Source: an uncultured Eubacteriales bacterium (GTDB lineage Bacteria > Bacillota > Clostridia > Oscillospirales > QAMX01). Taken from it: a DNA stretch of 64,000 bases. Under the pieces are notes generated by a model. The model was not told the origin of the DNA. It made no database searches and saw nothing but the letters and a program-made list of their open reading frames with translations. Both the position numbers and the translations under genes were made by a program. Below, one piece after another: positions 44,912 through 53,878 of the stretch. Within the stretch, counting starts at the first letter, position 1. The number at the start of each line of letters is the position of its first letter. Location: assembly GCA_934546935.1 (NCBI GenBank), contig CAKTEH010000009.1:20056-84055 (forward strand), in the 5' to 3' direction.

Positions 44912-45670
44912 TTGGTAAAGCTGCAATATCTGGGACAATGCGGTTTTCTGATGGAAGCGCCGGGCGTTCGTATTGTTACCGATCCATATCTGAGCTATGC
45001 CCTTGACCGGAACGCAACAGATCGCCAGCCATGGCACCGTGCTTACCCGCCGCCATGTACGCTAGCCGCGCTTGCGCCGGATGCAGTCGTGATTTCCCAC
45101 GCGCATCCGGATCACCTGGACAAGGAAACCCTTGCGCCTTACTTTGCACAGGGCGGCGGCGCCCCGGTAATCGTCCCCGCGCCGGTACTTCCTTTTGCAA
45201 AGGCGTTTGCGCCCTCTGCCTGCGCAGCCAAGGCTGAGCAGGCTCTGCGCTTTCAGAATGCGGAGATAATCCCGATTCCCTGCGCGCATACGCAGCTGCG
45301 TCAGGATGAAAACGGAGATTACACAGCGCTGTCTTATTTGATTGTGCTGGAAGGCAGGCGTATTTTCTTTGGCGGGGACATGAGTATGTATGACGGACTT
45401 GCAGTACATATCCGCGCTTTGGAGCCTGATGTGCTGCTGCTGCCGGCAAACGGCGCAGACTATTTCCGTACGGCAGACGGCATTATCGGAAATTTGAGCT
45501 GCATAGAAGCCGCAAAACTTACCGCATCCTGCGGCCTGCGGGAATACATCCCTATGCACCATGATTTGTATCCCTTTAACGGCTGCCGTGTATCCTGGAT
45601 CCTTGACAGCGCACGGGATGCCGGCGTTGCAGCACGGGTTCTGGCCTGCGGTGAAACGATTGAACTATAA
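44912..45670 (+). CDS. MBL-fold metal-dependent hydrolase (UlaG-like)
   Basis: About 252 residues. I choose the TTG at 44912, which has GGAGAGG 5-7 nt upstream and yields MVKLQYLGQCGFLMEAPG; an ATG at 44897 is in frame. The metal motif is SHAHPDHLD (HxHxDH), followed by PIPCAHTQL, FFGGDMSMYDGL and a final MHHDLYPFNG. This UlaG/YtkL-like branch hydrolyses phosphodiester or lactone bonds; in the UlaG case it opens L-ascorbate-6-phosphate, but no ula genes are here. It is 23 nt upstream of the VOC gene. Confidence 0.88.
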   Translation: MVKLQYLGQCGFLMEAPGVRIVTDPYLSYALDRNATDRQPWHRAYPPPCTLAALAPDAVVISHAHPDHLDKETLAPYFAQGGGAPVIVPAPVLPFAKAFAPSACAAKAEQALRFQNAEIIPIPCAHTQLRQDENGDYTALSYLIVLEGRRIFFGGDMSMYDGLAVHIRALEPDVLLLPANGADYFRTADGIIGNLSCIEAAKLTASCGLREYIPMHHDLYPFNGCRVSWILDSARDAGVAARVLACGETIEL

Positions 45671-45693
45671 ATTCCATGAACGGAGGTTTTAAT

Positions 45694-46083
45694 ATGAAAG
45701 GATTTGGACATTTGGCTTTGAATGTGCGGGACATGCAGAAATCACTTGACTTTTATACCCGTGTACTAGGCGGGAAATACGCATTTTCCTTCCAGCGTGA
45801 CGGGAAGCCCTGGATCGAGTATGTCCAGCTTGTGCCCGGGCAGTTTGTTGAACTGTTTTACGGCTGCGAAGGGGAAAATACCGGTTCATTCAATCACATT
45901 TGTATTTCTGTCGAGAATATCGATGCCGCATGCGCGCAGGTGCTTGCAGCTGGCTATCCGGTAGACCGGATGCCGGAACTCGGCTGCGATGGGAACAAAC
46001 AAGCCTGGCTTGTTGACCCGGACGGGAACCGGATTGAACTGATGCAGCTGATGCCGGGCTGCCCGCAGGAAAAGCAGTATTAA
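45694..46083 (+). CDS. VOC/glyoxalase-fold family protein
   Basis: 129 residues from the ATG at 45694 (GGAGG 7 nt upstream). GHLALNVRDMQKSLDFYTRVLGG and HICISVENIDAACAQV give the paired beta-alpha-beta-beta-beta units; the metal ligands H, H/E and the terminal DPDGNRIELMQL are present. It may act on a sugar or dicarbonyl; it is likely co-transcribed with the MBL hydrolase. Confidence 0.9.
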   Translation: MKGFGHLALNVRDMQKSLDFYTRVLGGKYAFSFQRDGKPWIEYVQLVPGQFVELFYGCEGENTGSFNHICISVENIDAACAQVLAAGYPVDRMPELGCDGNKQAWLVDPDGNRIELMQLMPGCPQEKQY

Positions 46084-46100
46084 TCTGCTTGGCATGCAAC

Positions 46101-46144
46101 AACCGCCTTCCAGCTGAGTATTTAGCCGGAAGGCGGTCTTTTTA
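46101..46144. terminator. Bidirectional terminator
   Basis: ACCGCCTTCC (46102-46111) pairs with GGAAGGCGGT (46128-46137), followed by CTTTTTAT. Confidence 0.88.
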
Positions 46145-46149
46145 TATTG

Positions 46150-47352
46150 CTACTGCGCGTAACGCGATGCTTCCATTCTTTTGGCGTCTACGCCCATCTC
46201 CTCCAGCGTATCGCGGATTTCCATAGATTTGCTATAGGCTTTTTCCATCCCATCCCAAGTGTAATACGTACGCATGACCTCGTCGGTCACACAGAAATAT
46301 CCATAGCCCACCTGGCCATCTCCAAGCGCGTCTGCGGAACAGTCGATAAAATACCATTTTCCATCCAGGTAGACACGGTTCCACATGTGATAGACGCCTT
46401 GGCAGGTACCGGAAACCAAAACGCAGGTGATCCCATACCGGTCGCACAGCTCTTTAAGCGCCAACGCATATCCCTCGCTGACGGCTTTCCCTTCGGACAG
46501 GGCGCCGTAAATGGAAAATTGTGTTGTGCGTTCCATTGCGCTTCCGTTTTGGGCAAGCTGCTGCTGTGTGTCCTGATCGTAAATTACATTTGAACTTAAA
46601 TAATCGTGAAAGAATTTAAGCGTTTCAAAAGGCGTTTCCCACTCTTTTGCTTCTTCCAGGATTTCCAGGATTTTTGTCTCTGTATTTTTGATTTTGGTTG
46701 TCAGCAATACAGCAGGTTCCGTATAACGGATGCGAAGTTCCACAATACAGGGCTTGGCGTTTTCCGGATACGCTTTATATTCATACCCTGCAAACCCGAT
46801 GGCATACAGCGGGTTCATATAATACATCTCCCGGATGCATTCATCAATATCCTCGCAAACTGTCTGATAGGTATTGGCATAAAACAAAATCTTTGTGCGG
46901 AATTCTGGGAGCTTTTCCATCAGAGCCATTTTCAGATCCATTTTTCCCGAAAGCGGGATAATACCCCGCACGTCATCTTCGGTGCAATTATAAGTAATAT
47001 TAAAGGAAAGCTCATAATAGTTTAGGATCAGCGAGGTCTTATATAAGATATTGGAAACTGCATAAACCCCCAGCGGCGTAGAAAGGACCTGCTGGACTGC
47101 ATTTTTGATATCCTGTTCAATATCGTCGGAGAAATCTGAAAGCTGGAAAGTCTGTTTTGTCCGGCAGTTGGCAATCATCGTATTGATCGCTTCCACCAGG
47201 CTTTCGTAATCGGTAATATTGGTAATGGTCACAGTTGTCGCCGAAGAGGGTGCGATGTGTTGCTGGGAATAAACAAAGTCCCGGTTCAGCATAGACGAAC
47301 AGCCGGACATGAAAACCAAAATGGAAAGGAGGATAAAAATTTTCCGCTTCAA
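46150..47352 (-). CDS. Transglutaminase-fold lipoprotein with Ser in place of the catalytic Cys
   Basis: 400 residues from a TTG at 47352 (GGAG 8 nt upstream), which starts exactly at a lipoprotein signal peptide MKRKIFILLSILVFMSGC (Cys18). The longer open frame to 47565 lacks a ribosome site. C-terminal transglutaminase-like core: KFFHDYLSSNVIYD, then EGKAVSEGYALALKELCDRYGI where the family has G-V-C-x-G-Y-A, so Ser292 replaces the nucleophile Cys. His322 (YHMWNRVYLDGKWYFID) and Asp337 remain. The protein may be a non-enzymatic binding or scaffolding lipoprotein. Divergent from the SLH-domain gene. Confidence 0.85.
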   Translation of the reverse strand: MKRKIFILLSILVFMSGCSSMLNRDFVYSQQHIAPSSATTVTITNITDYESLVEAINTMIANCRTKQTFQLSDFSDDIEQDIKNAVQQVLSTPLGVYAVSNILYKTSLILNYYELSFNITYNCTEDDVRGIIPLSGKMDLKMALMEKLPEFRTKILFYANTYQTVCEDIDECIREMYYMNPLYAIGFAGYEYKAYPENAKPCIVELRIRYTEPAVLLTTKIKNTETKILEILEEAKEWETPFETLKFFHDYLSSNVIYDQDTQQQLAQNGSAMERTTQFSIYGALSEGKAVSEGYALALKELCDRYGITCVLVSGTCQGVYHMWNRVYLDGKWYFIDCSADALGDGQVGYGYFCVTDEVMRTYYTWDGMEKAYSKSMEIRDTLEEMGVDAKRMEASRYAQ

Positions 47353-47528
47353 ACCAAACGCTCCGATCTTTCGAAAATAAATCCCGGTTACTTCTGAAAT
47401 CAAGACAGTTACAGGGATATTATAGCGGATTTCAAGCAAAAACACAACGCAAATTTTCCCATTGTAAAGCGTATAGGCAAAAAACCTGCTGCAAGAAGAA
47501 AATACAAAGTTTCCCAGGATCTGAAAAG

Positions 47529-47590
47529 TTGACAAAAAGTAACAAAAACTGTATAATTTAAACAATCCCCCTTAAAAATACCGGGGATTG
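47529..47590 (+). promoter_or_regulatory. Consensus promoter and leader hairpin of the SLH gene
   Basis: Perfect TTGACA (47529-47534), 17 nt, TATAAT (47552-47557). A hairpin CAATCCCC/GGGGATTG lies in the leader at about 47563-47589. Confidence 0.8.
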
Positions 47591-47651
47591 GAATATGGGG
47601 CACAGTTTCAGTCGGCATGACGCCGGCATTCGCCTTGGAAAGGAATGGAAA

Positions 47652-48782
47652 ATGAAGCGAATTTCTTCCCTGATCCTGGCTGCTATACTGCTTTGCGGTA
47701 TCTGTATCTCCTCTGCAGCAGGGGGCAGCGCGCAGGATCCGGTTATAACCAAAAGCTATCTCGACGGCACTTACATCCCTTATATTTTGCGGACGGCCGA
47801 AGAGACTGCGGAAAACCGTTTTGATAAAATCCTCTCAGATTTTTCCCAAAAATTGTCGGATCTGTCCGCACCGTCCGGGATTTGTGCGCTGATGCTTAAG
47901 GCTGCGGGCTATGAACTGGATTATGGGTATGACGCCGGCACTTACGCCGCGACAAAAGATATGCTGATCGCGGGCGGTCTGGGTACAATGTTTACCCCCC
48001 TGTCAGATGGGTTTTCCGCTTATCTGACAGCTTCCGGAGCGTTGGTTGATATCACGGACGGACAGGAGTGTGTAAATGGACAGGTGTTGTTGCAGGGCCA
48101 TACTTATATAACAGTTTCCTGTAGCGGCACGGCGATCCGTGCCGGGCAGCAGGCGGACATTGCCATTAACGGCGCCTATTTCAGCCTTGGTTTCAGCGTT
48201 CTTAGCTCTGTATCCGGGACTGCCGGTGGTGTTCAATACAAGCGTTATGCTGATGCGCTGCATGCGCTCGGCCTGTTTTCTGGAACCGATGCCGGCTATG
48301 AGCTTGACCGTGCCGCGACACGTGCGGAGTCTATTGTAATGCTGCTGCGGCTTCTGGGCGAGCTACCTACCGCACAGGAATACCCCGTCTCTTATAGCTT
48401 TACAGATGTACCCAGCTGGGCCAGTCATTATATTTCCTATGCCTATGTGTTGGGTTACACAGCGGGCGTAACTGAACATAGTTTTGGCTCAGGCCAAAGC
48501 GTTACCGCGGCGCAGTATTTAAGCTTCGTTTTGCGCGCGCTTGGGTACAGCGATAAAGATGGCGATTTTAATTGGGAGACAGCGGGGGACTTTGCCGTGA
48601 AAATCGGTCTAATCAGCCAGCGGGAAAATGAATCCTTTAAAAAACGCTTCTATCGTGATGAAATGGTGCTTGTTTCCTATCGTGCGCTTTCCGCTTCGTT
48701 GAAGGATTCAAGCCAGCGGCTGGTGGATAAGCTTGCGGCGCTCGGCGTCGTCAGCCTTGCCGACGCTGGAAAAATCACATAG
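47652..48782 (+). CDS. Secreted S-layer-homology (SLH) domain protein
   Basis: 376 residues from the ATG at 47652 after AAAGGAATGG. Signal peptide (MKRISSLILAAILLCGICISSAAG). The C-terminal half carries SLH-type repeats: YADALHALGLFSGTDAGYELDRAATRAESIVMLLRLLGE and FTDVPSWASHYISYAYVLGYTAGVTEHSFGSGQSVTAAQYLSFVLRALGY-like segments (only parts shown here by position, about 210-330). SLH repeats bind pyruvylated wall polymers. The N-terminal about 170 residues are not recognised. It has a perfect promoter, so high expression is expected. Confidence 0.86.
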   Translation: MKRISSLILAAILLCGICISSAAGGSAQDPVITKSYLDGTYIPYILRTAEETAENRFDKILSDFSQKLSDLSAPSGICALMLKAAGYELDYGYDAGTYAATKDMLIAGGLGTMFTPLSDGFSAYLTASGALVDITDGQECVNGQVLLQGHTYITVSCSGTAIRAGQQADIAINGAYFSLGFSVLSSVSGTAGGVQYKRYADALHALGLFSGTDAGYELDRAATRAESIVMLLRLLGELPTAQEYPVSYSFTDVPSWASHYISYAYVLGYTAGVTEHSFGSGQSVTAAQYLSFVLRALGYSDKDGDFNWETAGDFAVKIGLISQRENESFKKRFYRDEMVLVSYRALSASLKDSSQRLVDKLAALGVVSLADAGKIT

Positions 48783-48979
48783 AGGTTCTTTCCTACGGCA
48801 GTTCAAGCAGGCTATCTCGCTTAAAGCTGCGAGACTTTCGGCTTTCCTACAATGCCTTCCCAGATAGGGGACAGGCCGTAAAAAAATTCTATCCAAAACG
48901 CAGGAACCAAATTCCGGGGCTGGTAATACTATGTAGTGTAATCAGCCGGCAGGACCGGCGAATATGGAGGTAATTTTAC

Positions 48980-49132
48980 ATGGCTTGTAACGGATTCAAT
49001 CTTTGCGGAAACGACAATAATTCCTGCCTTTGGACGCTGATCATTATCGCGGTGGTCTTTGTATGGCTTAACTGCCTGGGCGGCTGGAACTGCGGCTGCA
49101 ATGGCTGCAACAGCTGCAATGAATGCTGCTGA
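48980..49132 (+). CDS. Cysteine-rich small membrane peptide
   Basis: 50 codons, ATG at 48980 with GGAGG 9 nt upstream. The product starts MACNGFNLCGNDNNSC, has one membrane-length hydrophobic stretch (about 17-31, LWTLIIIAVVFVWLN) and ends in a Cys-Gly-Asn-rich tail (CGCNGCNSCNECC); ten cysteines in 50 residues. The upstream 48783-48965 holds three hairpins (near 48817, 48850 and GCCGG/CCGGC at 48945-48959). I know of similar tiny Cys-rich proteins in clostridia but no function. Confidence 0.8.
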   Translation: MACNGFNLCGNDNNSCLWTLIIIAVVFVWLNCLGGWNCGCNGCNSCNECC

Positions 49133-49146
49133 ATTTAGCGTAATCT

Positions 49147-49186
49147 AAAAAATCCCGGCCGGCGAAATGCGCCGGCCGGGATTTTT
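49147..49186. terminator. Bidirectional terminator
   Basis: AATCCCGGCCGGCG pairs with CGCCGGCCGGGATT, A run before and T5 after. Confidence 0.92.
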
Positions 49187-49192
49187 ATATTA

Positions 49193-50410
49193 TTACTGAA
49201 TATTTCCTACTAATGAACGGGATACCAGCGCCGCGTCAAAGCCAGCATTTCCGGCTTCCATACATGCAGGAATATCCACCGCATCATAGGCAGCCACAAT
49301 TTCATCGGCAGACAGAACCTGTCCCTGAAGCAGCTGTGCCCGTGCCATGCTGTTCATTCGTGAGAGCGTGCTTTCCAGGCTCATAAGCACATTTGCTTTA
49401 ATCTGTTCCCGCGTGCGTTCAAACTCATCCTCCTGCGGACCTTCGTCCAGCAGACGTTGTGTCTCCGATAGCGCCATATCCATTGCCCTGCGGTAGGTGG
49501 ATGGATTGGTAGCCAGGTAAATCCCGGAAATGCCTGTGTCCAAGTGGGAAGCGTTAAAGCTGTACACAGAATAGCAAAGGCCGTTTTCCTCCCGGATTTT
49601 TCTGAACAGGCGCGAACTCATCCCGCCGCCGAGAAGATTGGAAAAAATAGCCAATGCGTAACGCCGTGGGTCGGTAAGTGAAAGCGCAGGGAATCCAAGA
49701 CAGATATGCACCTGCTCAATTGGCTTCTCCCGCACAATTTCCCCCTGCCGGTATTCAGCCGGGAGAAAATCCGGCGCCGGCGCGGCATGCACCTGCTCCA
49801 GCGCCGCACACAGATAATCGATCGTTTCCGCAGAAAAGCTGCCGGATATGGCAGCTACAATATTGGAACCGGTATAATGCGTATACTGATACTTCTGCAG
49901 AAAACCGGTATCCATCGCAGCGAGACTTTCATGCGTACCAATGATCGGCCGGCCAAGGGGGCTGTCCGGATAAACAACAGAGAATAAATTATCCACAACC
50001 AAGTCGTCTGGCGTATCTTCATACATATCGATTTCTTCGTTGATTACGCCACGTTCTGTCTCGAACTCTCCCTGCGGGAAAACGGAATTTTCCAACACAT
50101 CCGTCAGCACATCAATCCCGCGCTCCAGCATCGTATCCAGCGCACGAAAATAAAAACTTGTATATTCCTTTGCCGTAAATGCATTGAATTGTCCGCCGAT
50201 GGCATCCATCTGTTCGGCAATTTGGGAGGAACTACGCTTTTGTGTTCCCTTGAAAAGCATGTGCTCAATAAAATGCGAGACACCGTTTTCCTGTGCGGTT
50301 TCATAACGCGATCCATTGCGGATCCAGATACCAACCGAAGCGCTGCGTACAAAATCAAGCTTCTCAAATAGCACGGTTATTCCATTAGGAAGAATCCGTT
50401 TTTCTACCAT
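49193..50410 (-). CDS. M16 family zinc peptidase (processing protease, MlpA/YmxG-like)
   Basis: 405 residues, zinc motif H46-F-I-E49-H50 with the distal Glu in RGVINEEIDMYEDTP; the inactive-half repeat of insulysin-type enzymes follows. The position after rpsO-pnp is the same as for mlpA (ymxG) in Bacillus. It is the last gene of that operon. Proteins of this type cleave small peptides in the cytoplasm. Confidence 0.92.
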   Translation of the reverse strand: MVEKRILPNGITVLFEKLDFVRSASVGIWIRNGSRYETAQENGVSHFIEHMLFKGTQKRSSSQIAEQMDAIGGQFNAFTAKEYTSFYFRALDTMLERGIDVLTDVLENSVFPQGEFETERGVINEEIDMYEDTPDDLVVDNLFSVVYPDSPLGRPIIGTHESLAAMDTGFLQKYQYTHYTGSNIVAAISGSFSAETIDYLCAALEQVHAAPAPDFLPAEYRQGEIVREKPIEQVHICLGFPALSLTDPRRYALAIFSNLLGGGMSSRLFRKIREENGLCYSVYSFNASHLDTGISGIYLATNPSTYRRAMDMALSETQRLLDEGPQEDEFERTREQIKANVLMSLESTLSRMNSMARAQLLQGQVLSADEIVAAYDAVDIPACMEAGNAGFDAALVSRSLVGNIQ

Positions 50411-50519
50411 GAAAGGTCACCATCATTTCTTTAATTTTTTCTATTCTTTGCAAAAAAGGAAGAAGATAAACAAAAACCCCATGCATTTCAGGGAATCCCG
50501 GAAATTTCCAGTTTCTTTA

Positions 50520-51092
50520 TCATCCGGGACGGGAGGCCTGCCGCGCCTGTCTGGCGCCCAGCACGTCTGCCGCATGCTGAAACGCCGCTATGTAATAGGC
50601 TTCCTTCGACGCGGTAAAAATATGGAGCGCCTGTGAATAGGATACGAGGCAAAGCGCATCCACCTCTTCTTTCTGCATGCGGCACTGTTCCAATGTAAAG
50701 TCTGCACGGACTGCATATAAATCGAGGAGGTTTCTCCAAGGCAGGCGCTCGCGCCCAAGATATAGCAGATTTTCCGGCGTGATGCACAACCCGACTTCTT
50801 CGTAAATTTCCCGGACCGCAGCAGCTGGTGAAGATTCCCCAGCCTGTACCCGGCCGCCGGTAGAATCCCAAACGCCAGGGAAATATTTCTTTTTCATAGA
50901 GCGCTTTTGAAGCAGAAAATTCCCCTGCGCATCACAGATGAATATATGGACGAGCAATGTGCAGCGGCCGTCGGGGATACGCTGGGAGGCGGGGAGGGTT
51001 TCGCCGGACGGCGTACCATCCGGAAAAAGCAAATCCCAATATTCTTCCAAAATAAAAAACCTTCCCTCTAAATTTATCGAAAAGGGAGCCAT
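50520..51092 (-). CDS. NUDIX hydrolase
   Basis: 190 residues from the ATG at 51092 (GGGGG site 8 nt upstream); a longer frame to 51149 would overlap pnp. The NUDIX box GGRVQAGESSPAAAVREIYEEVG is intact (about residues 86-108), following GVWDSTGG. It resembles the isopentenyl-diphosphate isomerase/YfcD-like branch (N-terminal EEYWDLLFPDGTPSG). It sits between pnp and the M16 peptidase, 28 nt after pnp. Confidence 0.9.
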   Translation of the reverse strand: MAPFSINLEGRFFILEEYWDLLFPDGTPSGETLPASQRIPDGRCTLLVHIFICDAQGNFLLQKRSMKKKYFPGVWDSTGGRVQAGESSPAAAVREIYEEVGLCITPENLLYLGRERLPWRNLLDLYAVRADFTLEQCRMQKEEVDALCLVSYSQALHIFTASKEAYYIAAFQHAADVLGARQARQASRPG

Positions 51093-51120
51093 AAAACGGC
51101 CCCCTTTTTTGACGCGCAAA

Positions 51121-53229
51121 TTAAAGCTTTTTATCTTCTTCTGTAACATCTTTGCGGGAAAGGTTTATACGGCCTTTCTCATCAATTTCAATCACCTTGC
51201 ACCAGGTTTCATCGCCAATGTTCAGCACGTCTTCCACCTTGCCGACCCGGCGGTTTTCAAGCTTGGAAATGTGGATCATTCCTTCTTTTCCGGGCGCAAG
51301 TTCTACGAATGCACCAAATGTGAGGATACGGGTAACTTTCCCATAAAAGACGTCGCCCACCTGCGGATCCTTCACAATGCCTTCGATGATCTTCAATGCG
51401 CGGCGGCATGCATTGATATCCGTTGAGGAAATGAAAACGCTGCCGTCATCTTCAATATCAATCTTTGTGCCGGTGTCGGCAGTAATCTTCTGGATTACGC
51501 TGCCGCCCTTTCCGATAACATCACGAATTTTTTCAGTATCAATCGTCGTATGCAGCATCTTCGGCGCATAGGGAGAAAGCTCCTCGCGCGGCGCCGGGAT
51601 TGCCTTAAGCATAATCTCATCAAGAATCTGAAGGCGCGCAACGCGTGTACGCTCCAGTGCGGATTGAATGATATCACGGGTCAGGCCGTCGATTTTGAGG
51701 TCCATCTGAATCGCGGTGATCCCTTCCGTCGTACCAGCAACCTTAAAGTCCATATCGCCGAAGAAATCTTCTACGCCCTGGATATCAGTAAAGGTCAGCC
51801 AGCGTTCGCCCTCGGTAATCAGACCGCAGGAAATACCGGCAACGGGGCGCTTAATCGGGACGCCGGCGTCCATAAGAGCCAGGGTTGAGCCGCAGACAGA
51901 ACCCTGCGAAGTGGAACCATTGGAGCTGAGCACCTCGCTGACCAGACGGATGCAGTATGGGAACTCTGTTTCGGAAGGGATAACCGGTACCAGCGCACGT
52001 TCAGCCAGCGCGCCATGGCCGATCTCACGACGTCCGGGACTGCGGATGCCACGGGCCTCTCCGACGGAATAGGGCGGGAAATTATAATGATGGATATACC
52101 GCTTGGAATCCTCTTCATAGATTGTATCAAGCGTCTGAATATCCCCAACGGTACCGAGCGTAACCGTAGTCAGGACCTGGGTCTGGCCTCGGGTAAACAG
52201 GCCCGAACCATGTACGCGCGGCAGAACACCGACCTCAGCAGCCAGAGGACGGACTTCGTCCAGATTACGGCCGTCCACGCGTTTTCCAGCTAACAGCCAG
52301 TTGCGCACAACGCTCTTTTCAAGCTTATACAGGCAGGTGTCAATCAAAGCGTCAGCATCCGGATATTCCTCGGCAAAATGCGCTTTTACATCTTCGGCGA
52401 GCTCGGCAAGGCGGGGATCACGGACAGTTTTATCGTCGGTATCCATGCAGTACTGCATTTTTTCCGTTGCATATTCCGCAATTTTAGCATAGAGCGCATC
52501 GTCATGCGGTTCTTCGACATAGTCGAACTTTTCTTTACCGATTTCAGCTTTAATGCCGTTGATGAAATCGATAATCCGCTTGTTTTCTTCGTGGGCAAAC
52601 ATAATACCCTCAAGCATAACATCCTCAGGGATTTCATCAGCGCCGGCTTCAATCATGGCAACCTTGTCCCCGACGGAAGCGACGGTAACATGCATCTTGC
52701 TCTGCTCACGCTGCGCGGACGTCGGGTTGATTACATATTGCCCGTCCACATAGCCGACTACACAGCCGGAGATAGGACCTTTCCAAGGGATATCCGAAAT
52801 AGAAATCGCGATTGATGCGCCAATCATTGCAGCAATTTCCGGGGCATTATCATAATCTACACTCATGACTGTACAGACAAGCGCAACATCGTTTCGCATA
52901 TCCTTCGGGAAGAGCGGACGAATCGGACGGTCAATCAAGCGTCCAGCTAAAATTGCTTTTTCAGACGGACGGCCCTCACGACGAAGGAAGCTGCCCGGCA
53001 CACGGCCAACGGCGTACAGGCGCTCTTCAAAATCGACGGACATTGGGAAGAAATCCACGCCCTCACGCGGCTTCGCAGAAGCGGTCACCGTGACAAGCAC
53101 AGCGGTATCCCCATAGCGCACAAGGCAGGATCCGTTGGCAAGCTGCGCAAGTTTGCCAGTCTCCACAACGAGCTCACGCCCGCCGAGCGTCGTTTTGTAG
53201 ACGCGCTCATCAAACTGCATTTTTTTCAT
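51121..53229 (-). CDS. pnp: Polyribonucleotide nucleotidyltransferase (PNPase)
   Basis: 702 residues, standard length: two RNase PH cores (about 1-210 and 310-540), an all-alpha linker between, then KH (IGKGGSVIQKITADTGTKIDIEDDG) and S1 domains at the C-terminus (VGDVFYGKVTRILTFGAFVEL). It degrades RNA from the 3' end by phosphorolysis in the degradosome. AAGGAG precedes the ATG. A long hairpin sits between rpsO and this gene. Confidence 0.97.
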   Translation of the reverse strand: MKKMQFDERVYKTTLGGRELVVETGKLAQLANGSCLVRYGDTAVLVTVTASAKPREGVDFFPMSVDFEERLYAVGRVPGSFLRREGRPSEKAILAGRLIDRPIRPLFPKDMRNDVALVCTVMSVDYDNAPEIAAMIGASIAISISDIPWKGPISGCVVGYVDGQYVINPTSAQREQSKMHVTVASVGDKVAMIEAGADEIPEDVMLEGIMFAHEENKRIIDFINGIKAEIGKEKFDYVEEPHDDALYAKIAEYATEKMQYCMDTDDKTVRDPRLAELAEDVKAHFAEEYPDADALIDTCLYKLEKSVVRNWLLAGKRVDGRNLDEVRPLAAEVGVLPRVHGSGLFTRGQTQVLTTVTLGTVGDIQTLDTIYEEDSKRYIHHYNFPPYSVGEARGIRSPGRREIGHGALAERALVPVIPSETEFPYCIRLVSEVLSSNGSTSQGSVCGSTLALMDAGVPIKRPVAGISCGLITEGERWLTFTDIQGVEDFFGDMDFKVAGTTEGITAIQMDLKIDGLTRDIIQSALERTRVARLQILDEIMLKAIPAPREELSPYAPKMLHTTIDTEKIRDVIGKGGSVIQKITADTGTKIDIEDDGSVFISSTDINACRRALKIIEGIVKDPQVGDVFYGKVTRILTFGAFVELAPGKEGMIHISKLENRRVGKVEDVLNIGDETWCKVIEIDEKGRINLSRKDVTEEDKKL

Positions 53230-53253
53230 AATCTGACTCCTTATTTTAATATT

Positions 53254-53333
53254 GGGAGCCCACAGTGTTTAGCACTTGAATACGGCGCCGGAACATGCCG
53301 GCAACATATTCAACTGCTAAACCATGGGTCCCC
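53254..53333 (-). promoter_or_regulatory. Long hairpin in the pnp leader (possible RNase III/PNPase control)
   Basis: An 80-nt imperfect inverted repeat of about 35 bp per arm. Blocks GGGA, CCCA, GTTTAGCA, TTGAATA and GCCGG of one arm occur in the other arm in the same order with few mismatches. It starts 25 nt upstream of pnp in the rpsO-pnp interval and has no T run. E. coli pnp has a comparable leader stem cut by RNase III for autocontrol. Confidence 0.65.
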
Positions 53334-53349
53334 TAAAAACGTGTAAAAA

Positions 53350-53391
53350 ACAGCTTTTAAGGGGGCGCTTTGAAAAAACGCCCCCTTAAAT
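53350..53391 (-). terminator. Terminator/attenuator after rpsO
   Basis: TTAAGGGGGCG pairs with CGCCCCCTTAA; on the minus strand followed by AAAGCTG rather than a long T run, so readthrough into pnp is likely. Confidence 0.65.
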
Positions 53392-53394
53392 AAA

Positions 53395-53661
53395 CTACCG
53401 TCTGAGGTTCAAATCAGAAATGATTTTACGGTAACGCTCAATATCGGTTCTCTCCAGATAATTGAGAAGATTACGGCGGCGGCCAACCATTTTGAGCAGT
53501 CCGCGACGGGAATGGTTATCCTTTTTATGGATTTTCAGATGCTCGGTCAGCGTAGCAATACGCTCGGTTAGGATTGCGATCTGAACCTCGGGAGAACCGG
53601 TGTCCGTTTCGTGCAGGCGGTTTTTCTCAATAACCGCCGTTTTCTGTTCTTTCAGCAGCAT
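53395..53661 (-). CDS. rpsO: 30S ribosomal protein S15
   Basis: 88 residues; DTGSPEVQIAILTERI, HKKDNHSRRGLLKMVGRRRNLLNYL are the S15 signatures. Binds 16S rRNA helices 20-22 and initiates platform assembly. AAAGGAG precedes the ATG. It heads the operon rpsO-pnp-NUDIX-M16 peptidase. Confidence 0.98.
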   Translation of the reverse strand: MLLKEQKTAVIEKNRLHETDTGSPEVQIAILTERIATLTEHLKIHKKDNHSRRGLLKMVGRRRNLLNYLERTDIERYRKIISDLNLRR

Positions 53662-53813
53662 AGGTAATATCTCCTTTCAATAAATGCCCCGGGCAAAGTA
53701 GGAGGCGGCTGTTTCCCCGCTGAACGGGCCTGCGTCCTGCGAACTGCGCGCCGGGGTTTTCCAGCTTATACGCCATACGTATATAGTATAACAGAGATTA
53801 ATGAGTTTGTAAA
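53662..53813 (-). promoter_or_regulatory. rpsO promoter and GC-rich leader
   Basis: Minus strand TTTACA (53808-53813), 17 nt, TATACT (53785-53790). The about 115-nt leader is GC-rich and can form stems (CCCCGG/CCGGGG type, near 53688 and 53750), consistent with an S15 autoregulatory leader. No specific consensus can be verified by eye. Confidence 0.5.
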
Positions 53814-53878
53814 GGGTTTTCCATGAAATTCCAGAAAAACTGCCATGTGGGAAAATATTTTTATCCTGCAAATCCGTG

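Noticed and set aside
48783..48965. preQ1 or other riboswitch upstream of the cysteine-rich peptide
   Set aside because: AGAGGTTCT near 48782 resembles the start of preQ1-I, but the pairing partner and A-rich tail are missing.
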